From: Pseudoscleropodium purum | Taxonomy: Eukaryota; Streptophyta; Bryopsida; Hypnales; Brachytheciaceae | Reading direction: 5' to 3' | Length of the DNA: 64,000 nt | NCBI GenBank assembly: GCA_963969395.1 | Contig: OZ017800.1 | Span: forward strand, 9,766,479-9,830,478 | In this document: in pieces, positions 10,697 to 21,164 of the stretch | Position numbering within the stretch: position 1 is the first letter of the stretch | How the letters are laid out: every line of letters starts with the position of its first letter | Notes under the pieces: model-generated | The model's input: only the letters and a program-made list of their open reading frames with translations | Told to the model about the DNA's origin: nothing | Database searches by the model: none | Program-made: the position numbers and the translations under genes

Positions 10697-11340
10697 AGAA
10701 GAGGCAACGGTCAACAATTTGAGTCCGATTCAAATTCCGAATAAAAAAACATGCAAGTATATAGTGAGCATGTGTTTGCTCGATTTTCTCATTTTTACTC
10801 TCACGACAAGTATAGAGCACTAGATTGGTAGAAGTAGTACAAAATTTTAAATGAATAGAACAATTTTGAACAACAATTTTGTTCACTTTTTCAAAAAGTG
10901 TTGTGTAATAGTCTACACCAAGTATGTATGTAGGCAAGCATGTTGTTGAAGACATCATTGTATTATTTTATAATACCGTTGATGTATACGGCTATAAGCG
11001 ACTTTGATAAATAATAAAAATCTGAAAAAGAAATGTAACTTTGTAAGAGCCATATTATGTCTATTTTTGAATTTAGCATTCGAGGTTAAATATGTACTAG
11101 ACTACTAGCATGGTGTATATTTTGAAATTATTGTTGTGTGTTTATTACATTTACAAACTCGTAAATGGTATAAATGTATTTCTAATTAATTTATGAAAGA
11201 TTGAATTATTTGAATATTTGAAATTTTTTTATTTTTCATTCAACGATTGCTAAAAACTAAAATGATTTCTTATTCGTATGAAGAAATGCCCAAATTAGAC
11301 AATTAGTGGTTCTTCTTTAGATTCTATTTTCAAATATGAA
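10697..11340. other. AT-rich 3' spacer of accessory gene
   Basis: Non-coding and AT-rich. It includes possible poly(A)-signal-like AATAAA/AATAAT runs near 11010 and is nearly identical to 63020-63620. No independent gene is seen. Confidence 0.6.
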
Positions 11341-11575
11341 AAATAAATCGGATCGGGCGAACGCTTGATTTGTCCACCCGTGCCCGTCCAATCGGGCGGA
11401 CGCGGCTGCAAGGTTTCAGGGAGGCGGACAGTTGATGCGTCCACCAACCGCGGCCCGTCAGATCAAGCAGACGGTTTGGGGCCGTTCGCCGCTGCCCGTT
11501 GGATCGGGCGGACGGTTTGGGGCCGTCCGCGCCCCAATAAGATGGGCGGACGGGCCATCCGCATTGTCACTTTTG
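11341..11575 (+). repeat. CGGACG-rich array before kinase, copy 1
   Basis: A GC-rich stretch built from GGGCGGACG, GGTTTGGGGCCGTCCGC and CGGGCGGACGG motifs, in sharp contrast to the AT-rich surroundings. The same array precedes the other kinase copies (minus strand 40.9-41.3 kb; plus strand 63.62-64.0 kb). Short ORFs over it are low-complexity artefacts. Confidence 0.75.
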
Positions 11576-11757
11576 CTTTGCCCCTTGTGAATGCAAGGTG
11601 GAGCGGAGAGCTTGGTGGTTCATCCTCCATTGGCTCCTTTCCGAGGCAAGGCAAGAGTGGTTTATTGGGGCCCCCTTGTTGCCAATTTATTGGACACTTG
11701 CGCGTGAATTCAATTTCAAATTAAAAAATTTGATCTATATCAATTTCATTTGTCACG

Positions 11758-13251
11758 ATGACGAAGGAGAAGAAGAAGGTTGCGAAGCTTAAACATGGAG
11801 AGGGACCATCGAACTTGGAAGTAGCTCGCCAAAGTCCTTCGGAGGAATGCAAAAAATTCATGATTAAGCGCATCGTTCAATTTTATGAATCAGAAACAAC
11901 ATTGTCTTTAGACAATAAGTACATCAGATATCAAGAGGAGTGCGTGTCTAAATTCAAGGTAGACATGACACAGATGTTGTTGGATGCATTGAATGTGGCG
12001 AAGTGGCATGACGAAATGCATAAAACGTACTTCACCAAATGTTTGGAGAACAAGGTTCATGACGCTTTGTGGAATTCTAAAGTCATTTTGTTTAAATATG
12101 GCAAGGAATATCTACCCAATGACGCTCAGTTTGAAGAAGTGATTCTGAAAGCGGACTTGTTTAGGGGGCGATGTGCTCCATTCGCCAAAAAACACAATCG
12201 AGTTGGTTCAATTGGTTGGTGGAAAAGCAATGATGGAGTTGCTGAAGCGGAAAGGACCAAACGGCACCTCATAGCACTTCCAGATACAGCACGCGTGATT
12301 GCTGTTGATGATAGAATGATGAGAGGTGGATATGCAACGATTCGAAAGGTTCGTATTGAAGGATGTTCAGGAATACTTCCTTATTGGAAGTTTGCGGCAA
12401 AGAAATCCATTCACTACCAAACTCGACCCGATCTTGCAAAGTTAGAACATCAAAACAAATCAATGGCTGTTCGAATTCTACACGCAGGTGTGATACGGTT
12501 TGCTGCGGTAGACGGAACGACATGTGAAGGTTATGCGTATTGGTGGAATGGTGGAACTCTTCGACAAATGTTGAATATGGATAAGGACTTTCCAGACAAC
12601 ATTCAAATCCGTTTGATGTATAAAAATCCAACTGAAGAGGAGGTTGTAAAAGCTCACCGTTTAGGGCGATATTGGAAGAAGCGCACGGAGTTGACATGGG
12701 CGTTTATGCATATAATGTATGCAGTGCATTTTGCTGGACATTTGCACAATGATCTTTCTCCGGACAACATTTTGTTGCATTTTCCAGAGGATGAGTCACG
12801 TGTGTATATTGGAGTTTGCGATTGGAGCATGACTACCTTAACTTCTCAACCAATGAAGTCTTTGTACACATTCACATCAGCAGATGAGATGAAACAAACT
12901 TTGCAGAGGAGATGGTGGGTGGATCCACGTATTGCATATTTGCATAAAGCAGGTGCAGATGTGGAAGTCATTCCGATGTATTTACGTAAGTCGAAAGAGT
13001 ATGCCGTTCGAAAAATTGCTCGACGGATGAATGGAAACAACATGTCAGAGGTATATTTCAACATGCTACTTAAAACACCTAGTGCGACACAATTTCTCTT
13101 TCATGACTTTGCAAAAGTGTTTTATCCTTACTTGAAGCACATTTCTTCGAAGACTGACAATGAAAATACTAGTTTGGCCCATGTGATTACGCGATTTTTT
13201 AATACATATCGTTGGCTGATGCCAAATGAACATTTCCGCCATTTATATTAG
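11758..13251 (+). CDS. Transposon-borne protein kinase-like protein (497 aa, intact)
   Basis: A single uninterrupted frame from ATG 11758 to TAG 13249-13251. Residues 1-180 are a lysine-rich N-terminal region of unknown fold. A protein-kinase-like core follows: glycine-rich loop RGGYATIRKV (about 189-198), ATP-binding Lys in FAAKKSI (K215/K216), catalytic loop HNDLSPDNILL with D332 and N337, and a metal-binding Asp in GVCDW (D355), where DFG is replaced by DWS. About 140 C-terminal residues are unassigned. All classical catalytic positions are present, so activity is plausible. The gene lies between two CGGACG arrays, just inside the element's terminal repeat. A decayed copy is at 40731-39436, and a third is expected just past the right window edge. 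Host targets and role in transposition are unknown. RIO/aminoglycoside-type small-molecule kinases are an alternative. Confidence 0.75.
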   Translation: MTKEKKKVAKLKHGEGPSNLEVARQSPSEECKKFMIKRIVQFYESETTLSLDNKYIRYQEECVSKFKVDMTQMLLDALNVAKWHDEMHKTYFTKCLENKVHDALWNSKVILFKYGKEYLPNDAQFEEVILKADLFRGRCAPFAKKHNRVGSIGWWKSNDGVAEAERTKRHLIALPDTARVIAVDDRMMRGGYATIRKVRIEGCSGILPYWKFAAKKSIHYQTRPDLAKLEHQNKSMAVRILHAGVIRFAAVDGTTCEGYAYWWNGGTLRQMLNMDKDFPDNIQIRLMYKNPTEEEVVKAHRLGRYWKKRTELTWAFMHIMYAVHFAGHLHNDLSPDNILLHFPEDESRVYIGVCDWSMTTLTSQPMKSLYTFTSADEMKQTLQRRWWVDPRIAYLHKAGADVEVIPMYLRKSKEYAVRKIARRMNGNNMSEVYFNMLLKTPSATQFLFHDFAKVFYPYLKHISSKTDNENTSLAHVITRFFNTYRWLMPNEHFRHLY

Positions 13252-13456
13252 ATTGGTAGTGCAGAAGTAGTAGTTGAATACTTGAATAGGTTATATAGGC
13301 ATAAAAAATTAGTTTAGAAATATAGAGTTGGAATGAAAAAAATTATATGTGCAATTAGCCAAATGTGTACAATGTATGGTATTCTACATTAAATTGAATA
13401 CATTTTGCCCATATTGATTATGTTTGTATTTGTGTTGATCTTGATTTTTTAAATAG

Positions 13457-13485
13457 TATATATATATATATATATATATATATTT
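13457..13485. repeat. (TA)n microsatellite
   Basis: An uninterrupted run of TA dinucleotides in the 3' flank of the kinase gene. Confidence 0.9.
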
Positions 13486-13667
13486 AAAGTCACAAATTTT
13501 TTTAGTTTGCCTTTTGAAAATGAATTGGAATTGTTTCATAGTTTCAAGACTATTATGGACTTGTGGTCAAACTTTATAATCTTTCAACTTATGAGAGACA
13601 TTGTTTTAATAACAAATCGCGAACTATTGCACTTCATTTAACATTTAATTGTTTAAAGATTAAGGGA

Positions 13668-13824
13668 GTGACCGCGGGGCAGTTTGGGTAGGGCGGTCGG
13701 GGGAAATAGGGCCGTCTGGGCGGACGGGCGGGGCGGACGGGGCGGTCCCGGCGGACGTTGCGTCCGTCGGAATCGCGAATGTCGGCGGACACAGCGTCCG
13801 CGTCCGGACGTCGTGTCAACCCTG
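13668..13824 (+). repeat. CGGACG array and right terminal repeat of element copy 1
   Basis: GC-rich CGGACGGGCGGGGCGGACGG-type sequence leads into CAGCGTCCGCGTCCGGACG and ends GTGTCAACCCTG at 13824. The end matches in reverse the CAGGGTTGAC left termini at 16790 and 54382 and the right terminus at 50626. The base after the G begins unrelated AT-rich sequence. Confidence 0.7.
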
Positions 13825-14011
13825 CTTGTATTATGGTAGAAAAATACTGTAATTGGTGGTGGCTTAATTTATGTTTCTCAACTCGGCTGCTTTGTTGCCT
13901 ACCATTGCTTTAGCAGGTGGTGCACACCTTGCTAGAGCGCATTTGGATCAACAAAGGTCAATAGATTATCACCTCGGTGGTCCCCTAACCCACAGCGAAA
14001 ACAGACCATAG

Positions 14012-14383
14012 GGAACCATAGCATGGGGCCTGATTAAGTTTCGTGGCACGGTTATTGCAAGTATAAAGTGGGAAGACAAGAACCTTTGGAATGACGTGCT
14101 TGTCACAATTGTACACTCCCGAGATGAGTTCCCAGGTTCAATGCCCAATGTTAAGATATATTCTACATTCTGTCTTAATTTGGATGTAGCCGTTACACCC
14201 GCAAGAGTAGACTGCTGTCCAAAAGCGTCGACTGGACAAAAAAAGGACAACATTATTACTCATGGGGTGTATGATTATTACATTTCGTCCAAAAGGGGTC
14301 ACACTACAGAATTTGAGGTCTTTTCAGAGAGCTCAAACATGCATAATCCCAATCAATGTGTTGCTCCTCCAAATTTTCTCTAA
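14012..14383 (+). pseudogene. Orphan coding-like fragment, function unknown
   Basis: A 123-codon open frame starts just after a TAG at 14009 and ends at TAA 14381-14383. It reads GTIAWGLIKFRG, SIKWEDKNLWNDVLVTIVHS, ... NVKIYSTFCLNLDVAVTP. The balanced composition and regular hydrophobic spacing look like real protein, not chance. There is an internal ATG at 14096, but the coding look extends upstream of it, so it may be an exon or the tail of a broken gene. No family recognised. Confidence 0.35.
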
Positions 14384-14399
14384 AATTAAATCATGAAAA

Positions 14400-15600
14400 T
14401 GCTTTCTTAAGGTTTTGTACAAAAACTCCATTTGCAATTTTGGATTTTTAAAGTATTTAGAGCTATTGCATGTGCATGTCAAAAGCAATGTACTTTGAAA
14501 AGAACTCATATTAGAAATTCATTTACAAAAATTGTAGACTATTTATAAAAAGTAACAAACTAATAGGGAATTTAAGATTATGTATAGTAGGTCCTTCAAT
14601 TTCAAATATTTAAACAGACCAACAAATTAAATTTGCCTAGGCAAGATAATGATTGAAAGACTGAAAGTCACATTTTACATTTTTTTATACTATTTTATTT
14701 CAAAAATTAAATCTTTCAATGTGAAAGTAATTTTCTTTTGATTTCTTCTTCTGAGTGATATTAGAAAACTCTACTTTGAATTTAAAAAGTTGCACTTTTT
14801 GAGAACATTGTCTACCATTAAATTCATTTTATACTTAAATCTTTTTGGAACCTAGTTACACACTTTTAAATTGAATGAGTATTACAAGGACTAGAAAACA
14901 CTAAAAGATATTGAAGTATATTATAAGTGAGGTTTTATTTGATCCAATAACTATTCATTAAACACTTTTGAATACAAAGTAAATTAGTAACTATAATAAT
15001 ATATAAATAATATTGAATTATAACCTATGTATTAAATCATAACTTACAAGTTATAAAGCAAAATACAATTGTATAGAGAAATTTGAAGGGCCTTTCTAGA
15101 TGAAAGAACTTCAACATGAAATGTCTATGCAGAAACTTTTATTCCACATTTATTGAAGTAGTTATAGAATGTTAAATTATTTGATTTTTATTTGTTACAA
15201 AACAATTGAATTTTTGTGCAGATTTTTTATTTATTTAAATAAAAAAATTAGAACAAACTTTCTTATAGTTGAACATTTTATTGATTTTAATCTATTTTTT
15301 ACTTTTTATATTATCAACTAAAACAAATTTTTCTACAATTGAACCTTTTTTGTAGTATTGCAATTGATGAAATAGAAATTTTATGTAGTTGAATATATTT
15401 GAATACAACTTTTTCTAAATGGCATTTCTAAAAGAATATAGAACCTTATACTATACCATTATTATTAGTCTACAATACAATATTGTAATATAATAACTTC
15501 AATTAAGGTAGAATTATCTATATCTAAGAAGACACAAATAGCAAGACCAATTCTTGTTGAAAGCTTAGAGTTAGAGGTGGGGATGTATCTGAAGGTAGAA
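14400..15600. other. AT-rich non-coding stretch
   Basis: Very AT-rich sequence with short homopolymer runs and no frame of coding character. No repeat structure was recognised beyond simple A/T richness. Confidence 0.6.
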
Positions 15601-15835
15601 AGGAGAGCTTGAGGGACTAAGTAGGAGGAATGGACAACAATCACGAACCACTATGCTCAATAACATCAGACCAAAAGGAACAAATTGATCTAAAAAAACT
15701 CAAAAGATCAAGAATGTTGCATTTGCATTGCTTATACAAGAAGGAGCTGGGTGGAAGAGAAGTGCTACGATTATCTCTTGAGATTGCTTCTGAGGCCGCA
15801 ACAACACCACCAGAAACATCAAAAGCTTCAATGTA

Positions 15836-15915
15836 CTTACTTGGGTCCTAAAGGAATTGTTTCACAAATGCCTGCATCAAAGTCTCAGAAATGTGATCCA
15901 TTGTCAAAGCCTCTT
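15836..15915 (+). repeat. ~80-bp direct repeat, copy 1
   Basis: Begins CTTACTTGGGTCCTAAAGG and includes TCAAAGTCTCAGAAATGTG. A second copy with a handful of mismatches lies at 16237-16316, 401 bp downstream. The surrounding 15.6-16.3 kb holds no convincing gene. Confidence 0.75.
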
Positions 15916-16236
15916 ACATTAAAAACAGAGAGTGACAACGAGCCAGCCAAAGCAAGCGGGTAGGGTGTAGAGAGCAAGCAAGGCAGAGTAAGTAGAGCGT
16001 GAAACTCGCAGATGGCGTAGATTGAGGTCTCTTGTCCTAATTACTATTTCAATTGCGGCTTCGTAAATTGCAGTGGGGCAGAGGAAAGCTACATAAAAAA
16101 AGAAATTACTCTTTGGTTGCGCTAGAGCTCTAAATTGTTTGTTACCCAGTTCAGAAAGACCAGATGGACGGCAATTTAGCATGCTAGGATATCATGCAGT
16201 TGTCACATAACTAGACTAGTTTGTCTTCACTATACT

Positions 16237-16316
16237 TACTTGGGTCTTGAAGGAATTGGTTTACAAATGCGTGTATCAAAGTCTCAGAAATGTGATCCAT
16301 CGTCAAAGTCTCTTAA
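16237..16316 (+). repeat. ~80-bp direct repeat, copy 2
   Basis: Begins CTTACTTGGGTCTTGAAGG and is colinear with 15836-15915. Both are followed by AT-rich sequence. Confidence 0.75.
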
Positions 16317-16319
16317 ATT

Positions 16320-16770
16320 TGAAAATGCCCTCCTACCAAAATTGTCCTTTTTTTGATAATGATAAAATTGTTCATATGACAAAATTGGTTTGGTATTAGA
16401 AGTATCCTTATGGTGAAAAATCCCTCATCCAAAAATGCATTTGTATTGAAAGTGCCGTCAAGATAATATTGCTACTATTACAAAAATGGCACTTTGAAAA
16501 AGGAAAATTTTTCAACAAGAAGGCCTTTTTATCAAAAGGGCTTTTTCAATGTAAAAATGCTCTTGTAGTCAAAATGTCCTTGTGGTCAAAATGCCCTTTT
16601 TAGTGAAAATTTCTAAGAGTTAAAACACTCTTGTAATAAAAGTCTCTTTGAAAGGAGGTTGACCTTGGAGAAAAATTGACCTTGGAATAAAAATGCCCTT
16701 GTAGTCATAATACTCTTAATAATGAAAACTTCTTAAAGTAAAATTGTCCTTGCAGTGAAATTCTTTTCAA
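16320..16770 (+). repeat. Degenerate short-period repeats (AAAATGCCCTTGTAGT-like)
   Basis: Imperfect units such as AAAATGCCCTTTTTAGTG, AAAATGTCCTTGTGGTC and AAAATGCCCTTGTAGTC recur roughly every 20-35 bp. No conserved frame runs through them, so they are treated as decayed tandem repeats. Confidence 0.5.
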
Positions 16771-16789
16771 AATTAAGTTCAATTCAAGG

Positions 16790-17132
16790 CAGGGTTGACG
16801 AATTTGAACGTCCGCCCCAAAATAGCATCCGTTTTCCGGACATCCGGACGCTAGCGGACGCAACGACCCAACCGCCGTTGGAAAGCGGACGGGTGGGGCG
16901 GGGCGGACGGCCCGAGGCGGACGCCTAGATCGTGCGGACCAGATCAGTCGCGCGTCGATCGGACGGCCGTAATCGGGCGGACGGGCGGACGAGGCGGACA
17001 GGGCGGACGAGCGGACAAGCGGACGGGGGACTGGCGGACGCTGCGTCCGCCAGGACGCGAATGTCAGCGGATGCTGCGAACACAGTGTCCGCGTCCGGAC
17101 GTCCCGGACGTCTGGACGTCCTGACAATCCTG
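16790..17132 (+). mobile_element. 343-bp non-autonomous hAT-like element (MITE)
   Basis: The left end CAGGGTTGACGAATTTGAAC is followed by GTCCGCCCCAAAATAGCATC, nearly identical to the terminus at 54382. The right end is GTCCTGACAATCCTG at 17132, an imperfect inverted match. The interior is almost only CGGACG array. It lacks any transposase gene and would need one in trans. Flanking octamers (ATTCAAGG and TGTATGAT) do not match, so the target duplication has decayed or one end was rearranged. Confidence 0.65.
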
Positions 17133-17660
17133 TGTATGATTCCGAGGAGGAGGAGGAGGAAGAAGAAGAAGAAGAAGAAGAAGAGCTTGAAGAGGACAGG
17201 ATTGAGGGATTGGACGAGATGACTACACCAACCAGTCGTCCGTCCATAGATATTCCGAGGTCGTCTGCAAGCTCTATGTTGCCTCCTCTCTCTCAAACGC
17301 CGCGAACTCCAATTGCATCGGGACAGCCGGACAAGAAGAGGAAGCGGGATACGATCACTAGTATTGCTAAGCAACTGGTGGAGATCCAGCAGCAGAATGC
17401 CATCTCCCTAGCCAACATGCAGAGACAGACCGAGTTAGTGCAGCAATAGACTGAGCTGGCTCTGGCACAGATGAGGGCGGACAATGCAAAGGAAAGGCTG
17501 GTGAACATAGAAATCTACAAGAGTAATCAGGCGTGGATGCGAGAGGAGTCGAAGGCAAACAGGGAGCTCTCCCAACAGAACAGGGACATGCTCCAAATAC
17601 TGATCAAGAAGATCGGTATAGAGCCGTTGCGACGTTGCCGCTTGCCTCTGGAGAGCCAAT
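17133..17660 (+). pseudogene. Glu-rich / coiled-coil protein fragment with in-frame stop
   Basis: The frame starts in the flank of the small element and reads a long Glu run, then PTSRPSIDIPRSSAS, GQPDKKRKRD (basic, possible nuclear signal) and a Gln/Glu-rich helix SIAKQLVEIQQQNAISLANM. TAG at 17447-17449 interrupts; the same frame continues ELALAQMRADNAKERLV... REESKANRELSQQNRDMLQI. This resembles the C-terminal coiled-coil half of Myb/SANT-type transposon accessory proteins, but the DNA-binding domain is missing. It may have been truncated by the adjacent element. Confidence 0.4.
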
Positions 17661-17676
17661 TTTGCAGTTGTAGGGA

Positions 17677-20138
17677 TAGCCATCTGGTTCCAATATCAGC
17701 AATGCCTCCAGTCCTTCCAATCCGCTCAAGGATGCTGCGCCTCTTTCTGCGAAAGCGCCCACGCCGACCCCCCTTCCCCCGTGCGAGGGTGATGTAGCCT
17801 ACTTGTCTTCTTCAACGAATCCTGAGGCTGTCGGAGCAGAGGAGAAGCACCTCGAATCCAAAGCAGAAGCGCAGGGGGAGACGTCATTGATAGGCCTTGG
17901 GCAGAACCTGCCCATGGATGCTTCCGAGGTGGCGCCTGGAAGTGATGCCCTGCCCACCGAAGATCCACCAGCAGGTTCTTCCCAATGAAAACTTAGTGTT
18001 TTATGTTGTAGTTTTAGCGCGGATCGCGCTAATTTGTATCGTAGAAGAGTACCTGTAGTTTTCATTTTAGATACAGTGCTCATTTTTGATGTACTTCTAG
18101 TCTGAACAGCGTCAACCAAAGTGGACGCATTTTCCAAATTGTAAATCTGTTGTTTGCGACAGTGTAATATATTACTTACATGTATTCTTGCCTCCACTTG
18201 AAATCGCAGGCCTTCCAAATCTTAGAGAATCGCTTCCAGAGTCTGAGTATCCTGTCGATCACTGTCAGTTGCCAGCGGAATCATCCCTCCCGATTGAGGA
18301 CGTTGAACCTTTGAATCAGCCCGTGTCTTCGGAAATCGGTGATGACATTGCATTGCGGGATCATTCGCTAACCCGTCGTGAAGGACATGAAAAGCCTTCA
18401 CATTCTCAAGTACCGAAGGTATGACGGTTCTCTCATCTTCTCATGACTTTAGTGGACACAGTCAGTCATGGTTTTGCCGGTCCTGTGGCATACTTTCTTG
18501 GTTGATTTTACGTGGTTCCCCATCTCGGCCAGTTTCACGATCGTAACTGGCCTCAAACTCCTACGTTTCTTGTCAGGAATCTGATCCTGCACTAGCTCGT
18601 GAGGAGGAATCCAAGGGAGTGTGTCGGTCATTGAGGTCGGGGGTGGCAGACAAGTGGATTAACGTCGTCCTAGACTTCAATGGCGTTTTGTGCCTCTGCG
18701 AGGATTGGAAGTCACAGGGGTCAAGGTTGCAATTTAACCGGGACTCAGAGCCTCACTCTGCCGTAGTGGCTGCAGTAGTTGGGCCCAAAGCCGTCTACGT
18801 CCGTCCAGATTGCGCTCACTTCTTGAAGGAATTAGAAAAAATAGCAATCATCTCCGTGTGGAGCTCCATGAAAAAGTCTACCACGGAGGAAATCTGTGCA
18901 TACCTTTTCAGAGAAGGAAGCCTCCCATTCCTAGTTCTTGGGCAGGACTCATGTAAAACGGTCAAGTGCAAGGATAAGTTCGGAAGGATGACCACTTATA
19001 AGGAACCTGGATCCAATAAAGACTTGTTCCTCAAAAATGTTGAATTCCTCACTACTGGCTTCCAGGGATCCTTCTCGCTGGATAATACAATCATTGTCGA
19101 CAACAGTCCTCGCAAGCATGTCATGAATAACCCAAAGAATGTCATATTAGTGGATCCTTGGAGTAATCGAGGAAATGGTGACAGGGACACGTTTCTTCTA
19201 GGGGTCCTACTTCTCTGGTTCCGACAATTGCACGGCAGCCGGGACGTGGGGCTCAAGTCCTTCCGCCAAAATGTAAAACGGAAGATTGGAAAAAGAATGC
19301 TGTGCGAGGAGAGGGGTCGTCGAGAGTACGACAAACTGATGGTAGTGGTCCGGGGGTCACCTAGTGTTCTTATTTAGTGTTGCTTCCCGAGGTATGCAGC
19401 TCATTTTTATTTCGGCGATTATGCTGCATGTGCAGCAGTTATCAGGTCATATGTATGCGGCAGTTGCACTTCAGCGCGGGGCGCGCTAATGTGTAGCATG
19501 TTATAATCTTCATTTCAGTAGTCCGGAGTCCCTTTGTTCATGTGTTACTAGAAGCGGCATGCTCTTAGGTGTCTGTAGTGATTTTGGGTGATGCAACTGT
19601 GGAGTGTTTCTCATGCTAATTTGGTTTCCATTTCTGTTAGATGCAGAATATCCCGAGCGAAACTAGGCTCAATGCGGACATGCCTTGTCAAGCGTCGGAG
19701 GACTCCATCCTTGACTATGGACAGTACGTTATTCTTAGTACGAGAAATTTCCTTTGCTCGGCGCCTACGCTGAATTCGTCCATGGACTTCTCCGTCAAGA
19801 ACATTGAGGACGGAGTGGTAAATAGTCCTCCCAACAAAAAGGTGCACCTGCCCGTGTCGTGCTCACCGTCTCCGTTGCGTTCTAGGGAGGTTCGAGAGAA
19901 GTCAATGTCGCCAATTGTTTCGGAGAAAGGGACGCAAAGGAAGCTGTACGAAGATGCTAATTACTTGGTATCCACACCAGAAGTAAAGAAATTTGTGCCT
20001 GTTGGACAACATCCAAGAAATGATGCTCTCCCTATTGTTGCACTCGCACTCCCACGTTGCCGTGCTCAAACTCAAGCAGGAAGACTAAAGAGGAAAGTCC
20101 TTACGCCATCGGGTAGTCATTCGTCGACTCGTACTTAG
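17677..20138 (+). CDS. FCP1/SCP-like HAD-family protein, multi-exon gene model
   Basis: Proposed exons: 17677(or earlier)-17974, 18210-18418, 18577-19337 and 19641-20138. The first two introns have good GT/AG sites and compatible phases (GCAG|GTTCTT to TCGCAG|GC, phase 1; AAG|GTATGA to TTGTCAG|GAA, phase 0). The third (ATG|GTAGTG to CTGTTAG|ATG, phase 0) is less certain; unspliced, the frame stops at 19375. Ser/Pro/Glu-rich N-terminal exons precede a phosphatase-like domain: VVLDFNGVLC (HAD motif I, nucleophile Asp kept, second Asp replaced by Asn), AIISVWSS (motif II), and DNTIIVDNSPRKHV, the FCP/SCP hallmark VDNSP. C-terminal exon: Ser/Pro-rich tail. The start codon is not resolved. Phosphatase activity is doubtful because of the D-to-N change. 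Confidence 0.55.
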
Positions 20139-21160
20139 GACGCGTGGGAAGAGAGGTCGTTAAGAGCACAAAGCTGGGAATTCATTCGACAGTGTGGGAC
20201 AATCAATAAGGGAGGGTATAGTCACGGACCGGAAATTCTGAAGGCCTTGGAGAAGATGAAGAATTCATCTCGTAGTTGTTAGGTCTTGATTCTAGATGTA
20301 AAAAAAACATTTTGGATGGATTCATCCTAGAGTTACATTTGTAAGTATTGAAGTAATTCTATTAATAGTAATACATGCCTCATAAATGCATGGTATTTCT
20401 GAAATCTTTATGTACGCACTGGTTTTGAATGTCATGACATTGAATTCCTAGGTGATTGAAGGCCTAGAGGCCTCTTTGTTTGTCACTTGTGTGCATCAAA
20501 AGTTGCAAGGTTCTGGAATAAAGACACTCATTTCCTTGGAAAACTCCCAAAATAGTGAATATATTGTTTAGTTATCATTGAGTCAAGGATACTTTTGGTA
20601 TTCGTGTGTTTGTTTGTCTTATGGCTTCTAGTTTTTGGTATGATTATTTTTTGAAATTTTTTGAGCCCTCTAAAACTATTGATTCTTTAATTTTTTTTGT
20701 CATATTTTGAATCGCATGATAGCTTCTTTCTCTTGTGGAGATACCCTAGATTATTGACCAAACAGAGTTTGCTTAGACCTATTCCCTCTACATATAAAAT
20801 AAAATACAATTTGAAGTAAAAAAAGTAAGCTGCATATACTAGAGATTGCGGCCATTTTGTGCAAAATGAGATGCTCCTCTGATTCTGACATCCCTTTGCT
20901 AGAATGATCTACCAAGGGCGCTCCAAGCTCATACTGATCTACTCTAATTTCTTCAAAACAAAGTCAGAGAGCCTAATCAGGGCAAAGCGACTGAGAACCA
21001 CCACAGAAAGAAGGGCAGAAAAAGAAAACCCTACTCATAACCAAGTTGCTCACCCTGGACGCAACTTTACAAACACACAAAGCACCTTCCAATAAAATAG
21101 CCAAAAGCTCCAAAACCTTGGCTCATCCCTCACAAAACCAAACATTGCAAGATTCAGGGC
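20139..21160. other. Intergenic region, includes a lone unit related to the 86-bp array
   Basis: AT-rich and without a convincing gene. At about 20572-20620 it contains GTTATCATTGAGTCAAGGAT followed by ACTTTTGGTA. This is clearly the palindromic core and right flank of the 86-bp unit arrayed at 34.9-35.6 kb. Confidence 0.55.
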
Positions 21161-21164
21161 ACAC

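Larger units (their letters stand above)
9926..13824 (+). mobile_element. Right part of giant hAT-like element (accessory gene + kinase + TIR), copy 1
   Basis: After the junction at 9925/9926 the order is accessory gene 3' part, AT-rich spacer, CGGACG array, intact kinase gene, (TA)n, second CGGACG array, then a terminal sequence ending GTGTCAACCCTG at 13824. That end is the reverse complement of a CAGGGTTGACAC left terminus. 9926-11341 is nearly identical to 62203-63620, which places both in one family. CAGGG-type termini are typical of hAT elements. The left part of this copy is absent. Confidence 0.7.
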
